Assembly: GCA_027382625.1 (NCBI GenBank)
Contig: JAJKFJ010021035.1
Coordinates: 62,001-126,000, forward strand
DNA length: 64,000 nt
From: Tetmemena sp. SeJ-2015
Lineage: Eukaryota > Ciliophora > Spirotrichea > Sporadotrichida > Oxytrichidae
Reading direction: 5' to 3'
Shown here: one piece after another, positions 1 through 10,599 of the stretch
Layout of the letters: every line of letters begins with the position of its first letter
How positions within the stretch are numbered: position 1 is the stretch's first letter
Made by a program: the position numbers and the translations under genes
The notes under the pieces: generated by a model
Database searches by the model: none
Told to the model about the DNA's origin: nothing
Seen by the model: only the letters and a program-made list of their open reading frames with translations

Positions 1-1026
1 CCCTCCATAAGTAGTTTCATTTTCGCTATGTTTTGCCTACTCAAGAAGTGAGGCATGTTGATCTCTTTCATTGTTACTATTGATGGTGAGACTCCCTCAA
101 CCTTCTGGTTTACGATGAATTGTGATGATGCGTCCAGGAGCTTCTCGCACACAAATATCTCCTGGATGAAGCCTATAAGAGTTGATTTGCCAGCATTAGA
201 GTCGCCATGCATCCAAAGCACGCATTTCTTCTAGTTGACGAGACCAAAATCACCTTGTAAAGTCCGTCCAATGCCTCCAATAAATTGTTCTCCTTCAATT
301 ATTCGTCCGTCACCCTCTTGCCGGCATCCTTGGCCCTCTTAGCATGTTGATATCGGCTCTCAATGTACAACTGCAGCTGATCTAGTAAAGACTGCGCCTT
401 TCAAGCTAAAGAATGCCTGCCTTTTAAAGCTCTGATACGTGAATTTCAAGTACCATTTTCTCTCGGGCCAACCTTGAAATCTTTACGTCGTCGTCCAAGC
501 TCTACTAGTACAGATCGCTGAAAGATCTGGCTTCTCCCGATTTAAGCTAGGCCAGAGAATCCATTACGGCCTTGCTTTCCTATTTTTCTTCGGCCGAGCT
601 TGTGCTGAGTCTCGTAGGGCCACTCTATTCCCTCTTGGTTATTAAGACATTGAGAATGCGGTCCTCTCGTCCTCTGAGCATACGTAAGCCCCCCGTAGCT
701 TGTACTAGATTCCTGATTTCTCTCTCAGATATGTTCTTAGCCGGGATCTACAAGTTGTGTATAGCCTGGCAGCCGAGATATCGTTCACTATTGAAATAGC
801 TCTTGGAGAGGCTGTTTACCTTGGGCTTGACAAATAGAGCCATGTATTATGTCTCGTCTCCTTTGACTTCGAAGAAATTGACGCTCTCTACTTCCTTGAC
901 CTCTTTCATCAAGTCTCTCTCAATCTCGAACAGTGATTCCTGCTTGACCTCTTCAGTAATTCTGAAGAAGAACTAGTTTCTCTTGTTTTAATCTTTCACA
1001 AACATAGCCTTCTTGCTGGACTCCAT
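1..1026 (-). CDS. P-loop NTPase, SF3/Rep-like, partial at window edge
   Basis: The reading frame starts at an ATG on the minus strand (1024-1026) and runs off the left edge. It is open with TAA/TAG as Gln, apart from a frame change near 240-350. A Walker A-like motif, LWMHGDSNAGKS, lies at about 170-206, followed by a hydrophobic stretch and a charged tail. The context hydrophobic strand, G-x-S-N-x-G-K-S, then helix resembles the P-loop of viral or transposon replication helicases (superfamily 3). No HUH nuclease motif is evident in the ~250 residues upstream of it. The adjacent repeats at 1201-1295 look like iterons, which would suit a replication initiator of a mobile element. That role is inference: a cellular AAA-type ATPase is possible. 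The frame change may be decay, an unrecognised insert or sequence error. Confidence 0.45.
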
Positions 1027-1200
1027 TTTGGTTTTTATAGATGAGAGCACTTCTCCCTGTCTTAACTTAAAGGAGCTTTGAATGTTTAAAAATCGTAGTA
1101 ACCCGAACCGACCTGGTTCATTTATCCTTCCGAAATAATATATTTCAATTTGTACAGATAATTAAGATATCTATTTTCAACCTTAGGACATTACAGTTTT

Positions 1201-1295
1201 GGTGGATTGGTGGATTGATGGAAATTGAAGTGTGCTATTTAAAAATGGGTACGCCCGAATTTAAACCATTCCACCATTAAACCAATTAGTATTAG
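1201..1295. repeat. Dispersed repeat copy 1 with iteron-like ends
   Basis: The segment opens with tandem GGTGGATT units (1201-1216, then a partial GATGG) and carries an opposite-sense CCACCATTAAACC near 1271-1283. It aligns over most of its length with 16625-16715, sharing the GTGGATT repeats, TACGCC(C/T)GAAT and ACCAAT(T/C)AG. Both copies have the same orientation. It lies about 175 bp upstream of the Rep-like ORF start. Confidence 0.7.
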
Positions 1296-1579
1296 TCATT
1301 TAATTAATTAAGATGGGTTTGATCAGAAAGGATATACTAATAATAATCTGATAGGCTAAAGTTTGAAATCCTCACTCTTTATCAGTGCGAGCGGAAACAC
1401 ATTTGTATATACCTAAAATTACTTCAGACTTTATTTATTTCGTATTTCTACCAACCGACGATCATCCTTTCGTATTCATCCTATAATGATAGAGGGTAAG
1501 CAAAACCTAATCAAGATAGGTAACAGGAGAAAAGTGATATATATATTAAATTATAGATAGTTTAAAACATTATGTTTTT

Positions 1580-1964
1580 ATATTTAATGAAGGAGTCAGC
1601 TCCAGCTAAAGAACATCCATAGTTTCCATTTATTACTCCATCAGTATCGTTTTCAGTTTTAGTGTCTGCGGTTTGAGTAGTTGTTTTAGTAGGGTTGACT
1701 CCTTTTGGACGTTGTAATTAGAGAGGGCTCTGCTTGTCCTTGTTGAAGATCTTGGATGTTGTTCAAAAGTACGCAAGTGTAAGCATATTTTAGTATTTCT
1801 TTGAGCTTGCCTGCGTAGATGAGTCTCTGTTAATCGGAAGGGATATCCTCGTTAGTCTAGGTGCTTGCTTCCTCAGTTGTCACCCTCAAGTTTTAGAGGT
1901 TGAGCTTGTATTTGTAGATGTAGTAGTGGTTGTTGAAGTAGATGTAGTTGTTTGAGGTAGACAT
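1580..1964 (-). CDS. Ubiquitin-like-domain protein
   Basis: The ATG at 1962-1964 opens a frame rich in TAA/TAG glutamines. Residues around 45-60 read EDIPSDQQRLIYAGK, the signature loop of ubiquitin-like domains (IPPDQQRLIFAGK in ubiquitin). The part before it is poorly similar to ubiquitin. The frame changes after AGKL, and the downstream region is low-complexity (T, Q, N, K), so an intron, insert or frameshift interrupts the domain. A role in ubiquitin-type modification, or as a shuttle or adaptor, is inferred from the motif only. The gene follows the unknown gene at 2.0-2.8 kb on the same strand and could be its 3' part if that gene's TGA near 2034 is spliced out. Confidence 0.5.
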
Positions 1965-2029
1965 TTTAATTATAAAAAACTCTTAATTAAAAGAGTAATA
2001 TAATATGAATCACATAACGAGAAGACAAA

Positions 2030-2760
2030 CTCAATGTATTTCTTATTTAAACCAATCCACGATAATGTATTCATATTCATCCTATATTTAATAGAAGTTA
2101 TTAAGGTAGTCTTACTTATTTGGGCGAGTCCCTTGACCCAGGCTTGCTCATCGAGATCATGTAAGATAAACAACTTGCTATCCCAACTATCAGCTTAGAT
2201 GCCAAGCTGAACTCCCTGCAGCGTTCCCAGAACTATAGCTTTGTAATGCACTTCTTCTCCCTCTTCCAGTGTGACTACTTCATTCTCAATAAAATAATTC
2301 CCTCTTACTCCTTTTAAACATTGTGACAATAATTTCACTAGCGAACATCAACACAAGCTCCATCTAAGATTCATAGAGAATGAATTATGATCGAATTGTA
2401 AGAGATAGCAATATACTCTCTAAACGCTAGTTAGATCGAAGTAATCCAGAATGATTTTAATCAGAAAGAGGTATTTTAAATGATAGAACAGTTTCAAAAA
2501 ATAATAGGCAAGTGCATCCCCGCAGATGTCAACAAACTCTTTCTAAAATTCTTTTGGAGACTCTAGTTGTTGCTAAGTGCTTGGAATTCAAGCCTAAGCA
2601 AGAGTTGTTTGAGCTTCATATCATCAAGATGCGTGAGTCAGTAGAGTGTCTTTGCTGGAAGGATGGCATCTTTAAATATGGAATGCTGTGACACACGTAA
2701 TATAATAACCTGATTTAAAATTTTCAAGAGTTCTCGCTGTGAATAGATTTAAATCCTTTA
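2030..2760 (-). CDS. Unknown protein, at least two exons
   Basis: One exon (about 2115-2320) is clearly coding on the minus strand. It encodes a mixed-charge segment that includes VVTLEEGEEVHYKAIVLG, then LFILHDLDEQAWVKGLAQ, with TAA as Gln. It ends at a GT splice site (GTAAGACTACC), and a short downstream exon reaches a TGA near 2034. An upstream frame (2500-2700) encodes a leucine/lysine-rich segment including HLDDMKLKQLLLRLEFQ; the plus strand is also open there, so this exon is less sure. I do not recognise the family. It sits between D-2-hydroxyglutarate dehydrogenase and the ubiquitin-like gene, all on the minus strand. Confidence 0.45.
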
Positions 2761-2852
2761 TATTGCAGCAGTAATGCCCTACGGTCTATCTAACTTGGCA
2801 GCAATAATGTCGCACATTATTTATTAAGCTTAAATACGAAAATCTTAAGAAA

Positions 2853-4753
2853 TCAATTAAGTGAGCTTTCACTAATCGAGAATGCTTTGTAAAGGTTCAC
2901 GATACCGTTTGGGTCAATGATTGTTTTGCTCTTGTTTTTTTACTGAAACATCTCTGGGGACTTGGAGTAGGAGAGGCACTTTGCCTTCTGCGAGTCATAC
3001 CTATGCTCCTCACTCACCCTTCCGTTACACAAAGAAAATATAAATCTATATATATTTGTGCATTGCTTAATGTTTCAAAGACGAAAGCATCCACTAAGTC
3101 AGAGATTCTCTCTTACAGACTATGATTATCGTAGCCAGACACAGCCACGTTCAAATCATTTCTTAAAAGTGAGTTAGTATAAATTATTTCATTGTAGGTT
3201 TCCATCTCAAATGTAGGCTTAGCCGGTCACTTTGGTGAGCTTCTTCTCCTCATCAATGCAGATGCTTGATTTCTCAATCAACTCCTTGGTCTCATCAACC
3301 ACTTTGTAGTAGTGCGGTGTGCTCAGTTACAAATAGCATTTCAGAGTCTATATCTCAAGTTCATAGCCACTATATACTTGCAAAACTATACTTGATGAGA
3401 ACTGAGGTAATAAAATAACTTTAGAATTAAGATTGAAAATTGGTTGTATGATATCCTCTCTGTTCTTCCAGATGTGTTGGGCCTACTTCTCATTCTGATC
3501 ACTACATCCTACATAATATGCTAATCACTTGGTTTATCGATGACGACGTTTTGAATGCCAATATACAATTCAAGCATGCCCTCCCTTTCCTTCTATCCAT
3601 CTTCGCTGTTGCTTGCCACTTTGATCAGACCGTAGAAAGGGTTTAGAAATGATTATAAAATTATTTATTATTGTTGTAATTCTTATTCATAGAATTCTTT
3701 ATTCCAAGCTGACTAATGACTGTCTGCATGGAAGTGCAGCGTATAGGATGAAATGCGAATTCAAAGTTTGAGATGTCACTAAGCTGGGGCCTGAATTTCT
3801 TCAAGAGCAGATTAATTAAAGAATTGATAGAAATCAGACACACCTCCACGTTCTTTGGAAGAGTGATTCTTGACAGATTTATCTACTTTTCCATCTGCTG
3901 ATTAGATACTATAGTTTGTTTAGTATGAGTTCTATCAATGATTTTCGCAATGATTAAAGCACTTCATGATCAGCTCAGATATATCCTATAAGGGAGTTAT
4001 TATATATTCCGTTAATTATTTTAAATTATGAAATTGTGAGATTCCTAGGATGTATATTCAAATCCCAAGTCGTTACCAGTTGATCATCAGGACTCCTCCA
4101 GTCACCTTCTTCAACTCTTCATTTTATATCTCTAACCCCCGATAATGCAATCATATTTGAGCCATAATAGTGACTTGGAGATTCAATCTAACTAAAGTAC
4201 TTTCTGCTCCTATGAAGAGGAGCTTCATGCCATAAACTATCATATCTTTCCTCTAAAGGACGACTAATAGCCCAACACAACTAAAATAAAATGTATCGAT
4301 ATTAATGTTGGAATGGAGCGAGTTGTACTTAATGAAGTGGATTCCTCCCTCATTCGTTGTAAGGTTGCCTCCAATCATGCAAGAGTCCTTTGCTCCTAGA
4401 TCGAGGGGCATCAAATAAATTGTTCTAGCATCTGATTTCTCTATCCCATAACTCTCATCGAACTCTATGATATTTTTCAGCTTGCTCATATTTATGATGA
4501 TCTCATTAAAGACTGGCAGAGTCCAAGTATTTCATCTTTATGCAACAACTGCAAGTCTCCTCATATTACCTTACTTGAGTGTAGCACTGACCTCTTGGAT
4601 GGTCTTAGGCTTGTACATGAGTTTGGAGGAGCCAGAGTGCTTGTGAGTTCAATTCTTGCTGTGTTGCGCTAAAACCTGCTCATCGTTCACTACTCCATAC
4701 TATCCAGCAACCTTCTTGAGTACTTTACATCCCAAATCAATTAGTCTTGCCAT
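2853..4753 (-). CDS. D-2-hydroxyglutarate dehydrogenase, FAD-linked
   Basis: This matches the D-2-hydroxyglutarate dehydrogenase family, a mitochondrial flavoenzyme that oxidises D-2-hydroxyglutarate to 2-oxoglutarate. In order from the N-terminus: the entry segment with SSKLMYKPKTIQEVS (~4590-4660), the FAD-binding core MPLDLGAKDSCMIGGNLTTNEGG (as MPLDLGAKDSC and IGGNLTTNEGG, ~4340-4410), the DQNEKQAQHIWKNRED segment (~3450-3500), and the C-terminus SYSKSPEMF followed by IDPNGIVNLYKAF (~2880-2980). The gene ends at TGA 2853-2855. An IES at 3498-3529 interrupts it. Oddities: the usual Trp after the first conserved Asn is TGA (4649-4651), and the conserved SAEHG motif reads SEEHR, so activity is doubtful unless these are sequence errors. 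The ATG at 4751-4753 is the best start seen; no targeting peptide was verified. Confidence 0.8.
3498..3529 (-). other. Candidate IES, pointer ATCACT (AGTGAT on coding strand)
   Basis: A perfect 6-bp direct repeat (3498-3503 and 3524-3529) flanks 20 bp of AT-rich DNA. Removing one repeat plus the insert (26 bp) joins IDKPSD to QNEKQAQHIW in one frame, which is the conserved order in D-2-hydroxyglutarate dehydrogenases. Without removal the frame is broken. There are no GT..AG boundaries. Confidence 0.8.
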
Positions 4754-4930
4754 GGAATATCCTCTTACACTCTCGTTAAGCGTTGTAAATTTAGAGTTTC
4801 TTTAGATATCCAAGTGGAGGGTTCATGAATTTTACACCCTAACCTGCTTTCTAAATCACACTCCATGTCTATTATCGATGTGAAAGTAGTTTATAGGTTT
4901 TTAAAATAGAGAGGTATCAAATTAAACAAT

Positions 4931-7080
4931 AATGGAGAAGTTCGAGTAGATCCTGATCCACTAGAAGCAAATTGAGAAAAGGTAAAAATTAAAACTCTTT
5001 AAACTGTAAAAGAAGCAACCACATCCTTAAATTTTTCTCACACCATCCACGAATAGATTACTTTTTATAAGTTACTCAAAGTTTATGACGGTTCTATCTC
5101 CAGAAACGAATCATAAAGGACTTCACAAGTAGTTGAGTAAGCTGAACCTTCTCCATCTAAGGTAATATTAGTAATATCCTCAGAGAGAGACCCACAACTC
5201 TTAGGGCTTTAATACTCAGAATTACTTCGGCTATCAGTCGTGGAAAAGCAAGGCGCCGAGGGAAAGCTCTATAAAGGTACAGACTGAAATTTCCAGAGAC
5301 TACGTCTAGAAAGTGAATAAGCATAGAGATGTGGAGATCCTTATTGTATAAGTCATTCACAGTTTAAGATTTGCTGTATGCAATCATCTAAATAATTTTC
5401 TAAATGTAGTCTATCCCTCTGAGAAACAAAATGATCAGAGTGATAAGAGTGACTATGATAAGAGCTCAGCTGATCTGAGAAAGAATTTAGTGCGCTTCTT
5501 ATAGTACTCAAAAGTTCAGTAAAGCACGGAGAGGGCTGGTCTAAACAAGCCTGAGTATCACATATATGCTATGAAAGATATTTTTCATTAGTCAAGCCCA
5601 AAGAATAGAGACAGATTGAAATTCAAAGTGAAGGAAATGACTTTCTACCACAAGAAAGAGAATAGAATAAGAAATTCTTGCACAGAATAATGTTCAGCCA
5701 TTTTTTATTGAAAAGAAGAACTAAAGCTTGCGACCGGTCATTCTGAGAAGTCAAAGAACTAACTCACCAACCTAAAATTATTTCTTCAAAATTACAATTT
5801 ACATCATTGATACTAAAAATTACAAACAGTATGCTGACGTGTAACTACTGTGTTACAGAACCAGCATAGTTCAGTTTCTAAGACTCAACTGAAGGACAAA
5901 CATCAGTTATCAAATTAACAGAGGAACGTAACTGTAAAGATACTCGAAAATCAGGCTTTTTTCCTAATACGTCATTGGAAAATCGTATCTTCATGTCAAA
6001 GTTTATCTATTGATAATATTTTTTAACATTTTGACTGGAGCAAGTTTGCTTCTCAAGACAGCTAAGTGTTGGGGGATACTTGGACTTATTTCCATAATCA
6101 CAAGCAGCTGTTTACCAATCAAACTCAAAAGCCAACTAAGAAGTATACTCTCAATTTTTTAGACAAGACTAATTAAAAAGAGAGAGAAAGAGTGAGGAAT
6201 TTAAAAGTTTTTAAAAAATTATTATTGAAGAATTTGCCATTGCTTGGGAAGTATGGGAGTACTGAAGTTTATAAATTCAAATTCCTTATCTTTCTTTTCT
6301 ATAGCAATACCATCACTCACATACTAAATCAAAGTAAAAAAATGCTCACTCAATTGTAGCTACAATCTCAAAAGCATTCTTTTTCTAGCTTCAGTGGCTT
6401 AAAGCCTCCAGCTTCCTGCAGCTTATGCTTTCTTTTCATCAAAGTCAGGCTTCCGAAGAGAAAAACCAGCTCAACTTAATGATCAATCACTGCCCGAGAA
6501 CTATAAAGGCTAGAAGAGAGCAAGAAGTACAGGACTCATCAAATTATTGCATAGATTTATAGTGCATGATTTTAGATCTATAAAGTAGCATTTTTTCGAC
6601 TTCAAGAGAAGGGTCGAGCTCAACATTCAGTCAAACCAGCAGGCAAGAGGATATAATTCCTCAAGAGTTAATAACTATCAAGGAAATGCCAAATATCTTC
6701 AAAATTAAACTTATTTTAGTGATATGTATTTGGGTTGAATATTAAAATCATTAGTTCAACAAAAAAGTGAATGAAGTCAAGAGTTACAAGCGCAAGAAAA
6801 GAGGTAGTGGGCAGAAGGAACAGCTACTTTAAGTAGAAGAGAAGCTATGGAAGCTATAAGATATGAAAGACTAGCAGCGTAGTCTGAATATGCTCGATTA
6901 TTGTTTGGAAAGGCGCAAGAGTTCTAAGTCACTAAGTATCCTAGACCCTATCAATTCCTTAGGGTTGAGAGCTTCAAAATTGAAGGTAAGCTAGAGCCGG
7001 AAGGTACTGAACTAAGCTATAAGCTAGAAGGAGTTTATAAACTCTATAAGAACTTCTTACTTTAGCACTTGAAGGAATGA
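4931..7080 (+). CDS. Unknown protein locus, several exons
   Basis: Several plus-strand blocks are open when TAA/TAG are Gln. One begins at ATG 4931; the largest (~5300-5690) encodes a lysine/asparagine-rich segment with HRDVEILIVQVIHSLRFAV and later DRLKFKVKEMTFYHKKENR. Blocks around 6000-6190 and 6780-7080 follow, the last ending at TGA 7078-7080 after ELSYKLEGVYKLYKNFLLQ. Candidate short introns include 5161-5180 and 5277-5296, both GT..AG. I do not recognise a family and cannot tell whether this is one gene or two. The region lies between two oppositely oriented genes, so 4754-4930 probably holds a shared divergent promoter. Confidence 0.4.
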
Positions 7081-7366
7081 GTGAATCTGGGGCGGAGATT
7101 ACTAAGAAAGTGAAGAAGAGCATCCATTTCTTTCACAAGGAGAGCGAGTAGCAGGCTTTAAATTCACTCAGGAAGTGACAACATACACATTTAATTATCT
7201 AATGAATATCCTTAGCTTAATTAAAATTGAATTACTACATCGAGAAACTGTCCTGTCAATTCTTATTCTCTTGAATACGAAGTGCAGCGAATTTAAAATG
7301 AGGAATATATTTATAAAGGTATTAAATATTATCAACATAAGTATTAGCACTTAATTTATATTTTGA

Positions 7367-9790
7367 ATGGGAAAGAAAGCCAAGCTGTTGGGAGTGCACA
7401 AGTCCCTCCTTAAAAAGCACAGCAAATAACTTACCGTAAAGGGGAACAAGGATACCCAGTTCAAACAACAAATGACCATTAGATATATCTCACACTTTCT
7501 TTAAAATATTATTCTTAAAATTTAAGTATTGCTTATGTGATTGGTTACAAATCTAATTCATAGCTCAAGCAAATCATCGATCAGTACTCACTAGATGAGT
7601 TCATGCAAATAGTTCAGCTCTCCAACAAGTAGTTCAACTTCGAGAATCAAGTCACAATCATTAGCAAGAAACTGCTCCTGGGATCCGTTGAGAACAGCCA
7701 GACTCTGAAGGAACTCCTCTATAACCTCCTGGCAGAAACCTTCATCAAGAGCCTTCAATAAGTATATCTCAGAATCCCAGCAAGGCCCCATTGGGAAGAT
7801 ATTATAACCTATAATCTTTCTTTTCTCACTTAAAATGGGAGAGCATAATGAATGCATTAGAAATTCAGCCTAAGGGGTGCATGGCTTTCCTCCTGTGAAG
7901 AAAGGACATGTTCAACATTGAAGAAAACAACGCCAAACTAGCTATCACCTCTTTCAATTGAACATGGAAGTCTAAAGAGAGCTATGGAGAGTCATCTTGA
8001 GTGCTCCTCAAAATCGTGAACGCAAGGAACCCATATCAACTTATATATAATAAAAGTGAATTCTTAGTTTTGTCTCATTTTTCTTCTACTCGGAAGGCTT
8101 AGAGAAGAACATTGCTGATGTGGATAAGAGCAAGGAATTCATGTTGCTGGTTAACTAGGGTTTCTACTAGACTAAAGATTTGAGAGAGCCCTGATCAACC
8201 TTCTTCAACCAAAAGGCTGTCAAGCACATTTTCTACAGCCCCTTTGAGAAGCAGATAAAGCTTGACCACGATGAAGAAATGGAAGAGAGGGATTTAATAA
8301 ATAGTAAGAAAATAGCATTAGAGTGATGGAGCTCAAGATAAAGTGAAGGAGAGCGACGAGAAGCAGTAGAAGAAGAATATGCTCGAGGGACTAACGATTG
8401 AGGAAGAGAATGAGATTCCAACCAAGCTGTTGCAGAAGATAGTGAAGAAGCTGAATACCTCTCACTTCTTCACTAGAACGAAATCATAGGAGAGGCTGAG
8501 AATTAAAGTCCAAGAGAAGACTAAGACCTACTAGAAAGACTGATTTTTAGATTTTTGGGATACTAAAATGTTGTAATGTCCTCATTCATCAAGGATATCT
8601 GCCAGCAAAGCGAATTGGAGTCGATAGTAAGCCAGGAATACTATGCATTTCCAGACTCTAAGCTTCGAGAGCAAGATTTTTGCGTGTTTGCCCAGGTCCT
8701 ATTTTTCCTTCCTTCGCCAACTTTAGGGCAGAGATGATATGCTATGGAGTGTTCCCCATCAATACCATGAAGGACTTTTTCTTTAATCAAAGTTTGAGTG
8801 AAATATTTCAGCATCCTGCTGTCTCACCTGTATCTCTAATCATATTAATAGTTACAAAAGAGGTGATCTTCTTATACCCATCCAGGAAATACAACTCCAG
8901 TATCTTCTAACAGATCTATACAGCAAGGAAGGGTTATGTTACAGTAAGAGGTCTGTCTAATGAACTACAAGTTGCATGAATAGTTTTGAAGGGCAACATT
9001 TCAAGTACTTTTATGTCACTAGTTGCCAGACTACGAATGAACCTCCATAAATCCATTTATAAAGTTTAGAAATCTTCTTAATTCAGTATAATTGGTTCCA
9101 TGACAACAAGTTCCAGGTACTGAATAGAGATGCTGCTTCAAGTCAACTGAAGGAGGTGAAGTCTGACAGAGGTAAAAAGAGGAGAAGGAAGGTGGTGCTT
9201 AAACTAAAATCACGAAACCATTGGAGAGTCAATTTATCAAAATGGAGAAGGCAAGGACACTTGAATTTGATAATTGCTAATTTGCTTATACACTGTTTTA
9301 GTCACAGCATACTTGATCTCACTGTGCTCAAGTGCTGGACCAGCCAAAGATTAGCTGTACCAATCTACCTAGTTAGGGAGCAATAGATCGACAAGGACTA
9401 CTTCACCCATGAGTTTGCCTGAGCTTTTGACCAGACAGCTAGAAGTCTGAATTTGAACAAGTGTGAGAAGATGCCTCTGATATTAGCCATCTTGAGGGGG
9501 AGAAGATCGGCCAGATCCCTAACCTGAAGGTGTATCTGGCCAATCAGGTGAAGCAGGTCAAGAAAAAGAATAGCCTGAAGAGCATTGTAGCGTAAAGAAT
9601 GAAAACAGGAGGAGAGAACAATAGTAATAAGTTTGATTCACTCAGTTTGATGACGAAAACGACAGTAGCTGAATTTGAGAGAGCTGATTTTTTATTTTAG
9701 ATTATTCTAATTAAAACTAAAAGAAGAAGTAGTTTAATTTTGCAATATTTTCTATTCAATAATTTTTCGCATCTGAAACAAAAGGATTGA
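7367..9790 (+). pseudogene. LSG1-type circularly permuted GTPase, degraded
   Basis: The locus follows the LSG1 layout (large-subunit GTPase, cytoplasmic 60S export and maturation factor): basic N-terminus MGKKAKLLGVHKSLLKKH, a segment ELWRVI, IVNARNP, the G4 region, the G1 region, then a G3 region before SFANFRAEMICYGVFPIN (8696-8760), which is highly LSG1-like. All nucleotide-binding motifs are altered. G4 NKxD reads NQGF, G1 GYPNVGKSS reads GYQNVVMSS (~8559-8585), and G3 DCPGL reads VCPGP. At least four single-base frame changes and in-frame TGAs occur (8192-8194 at the Trp preceding STFF; another near 9419). Either this copy has lost GTPase function or the sequence has many errors. It ends at TGA 9788-9790; the last ~250 residues are basic and low-complexity. 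Confidence 0.6.
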
Positions 9791-9895
9791 GAATCATAGA
9801 TGTGTGCTCAACAATTAAGATATATAAATATATAACAGAAAAAATTATTCCAAAATTTAATATATAATGCAAATTCATAAAGATTGACGTTAGCG

Positions 9896-10587
9896 TGGGA
9901 GACTCACAGAAGAGGAACAACTTACAGAGTGAAGATGACTTCTACAAGTCTGACAAATATAACTTAACAAACTTCTAAAATGAAATAAATAAGAGCTATC
10001 ATAATAGGCATTTCAATGAAGATGACGAATAAGAAGAGGGAGAAGAAGAGAGGAAAGAGGATGAGGAGATACCAACTCAATAATCTTAAAAGCATTAGTG
10101 CCTTCGTTTACAGGAGCACTCAAGAACCAATAAAGTTCCGTAAGACAAATCCCAAACTTTCTCGCTAAAAAGAATTAATTCTCAAACCTCACAGACTACG
10201 ATCTCTCGAATTCTTTCAAGGAATCACAAGAGGATTAGTTTAAAAAAGTCAGGAAATGTAAATAATAATAGAGAAGACAATATGAGATAGTCCACAAACA
10301 CTCTTGAGAACCAGGCAATCGCTGGTGCTAATTAAAAGTAAGTTAAGTAGCAGAATGTCAAGGTCTAGCCTTTTTAGAAGAGCAGCGCGTACTTAGTAAG
10401 CAAGACAAAAAAAGAATTAAGGGTGGAAAAAGAGAGTCTTAAGAGTGAAGCCGGCAGCAAGAAAAAAAATCTCAAGGAGGATAATAAAGAAAGGAATAAA
10501 GAATAAAAAAAAGGGGCTGTAGTTGCCTATATTCCCATTCTCCCTCTGTGTCCATTCCCCTTGAGACCTCTGTCATCTTCTCTTTGA
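9896..10587 (+). CDS. Unknown basic, low-complexity protein
   Basis: The frame is open for about 230 codons with many TAA/TAG glutamines and ends at TGA 10585-10587. The N-terminal part is acidic (EDDEQEEGEEERKEDEE), the middle is S/T/R/N-rich and the C-terminus is lysine-rich, with a short proline/leucine tail. No domain is recognised; it looks intrinsically disordered and possibly nuclear. The frame stays open somewhat upstream of 9896 and no ATG is certain. It converges on a minus-strand coiled-coil gene that begins close to its stop. Confidence 0.55.
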
Positions 10588-10599
10588 GAGTTGAGACTA

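Noticed and set aside
1700..1740. Ubiquitin-like YNVQKESTL reading as a continuation of the ubiquitin-like domain
   Set aside because: It is in a different frame from the conserved AGK segment and from the natural-looking C-terminal frame; it could be chance or a relic, so it was not used to extend the gene.
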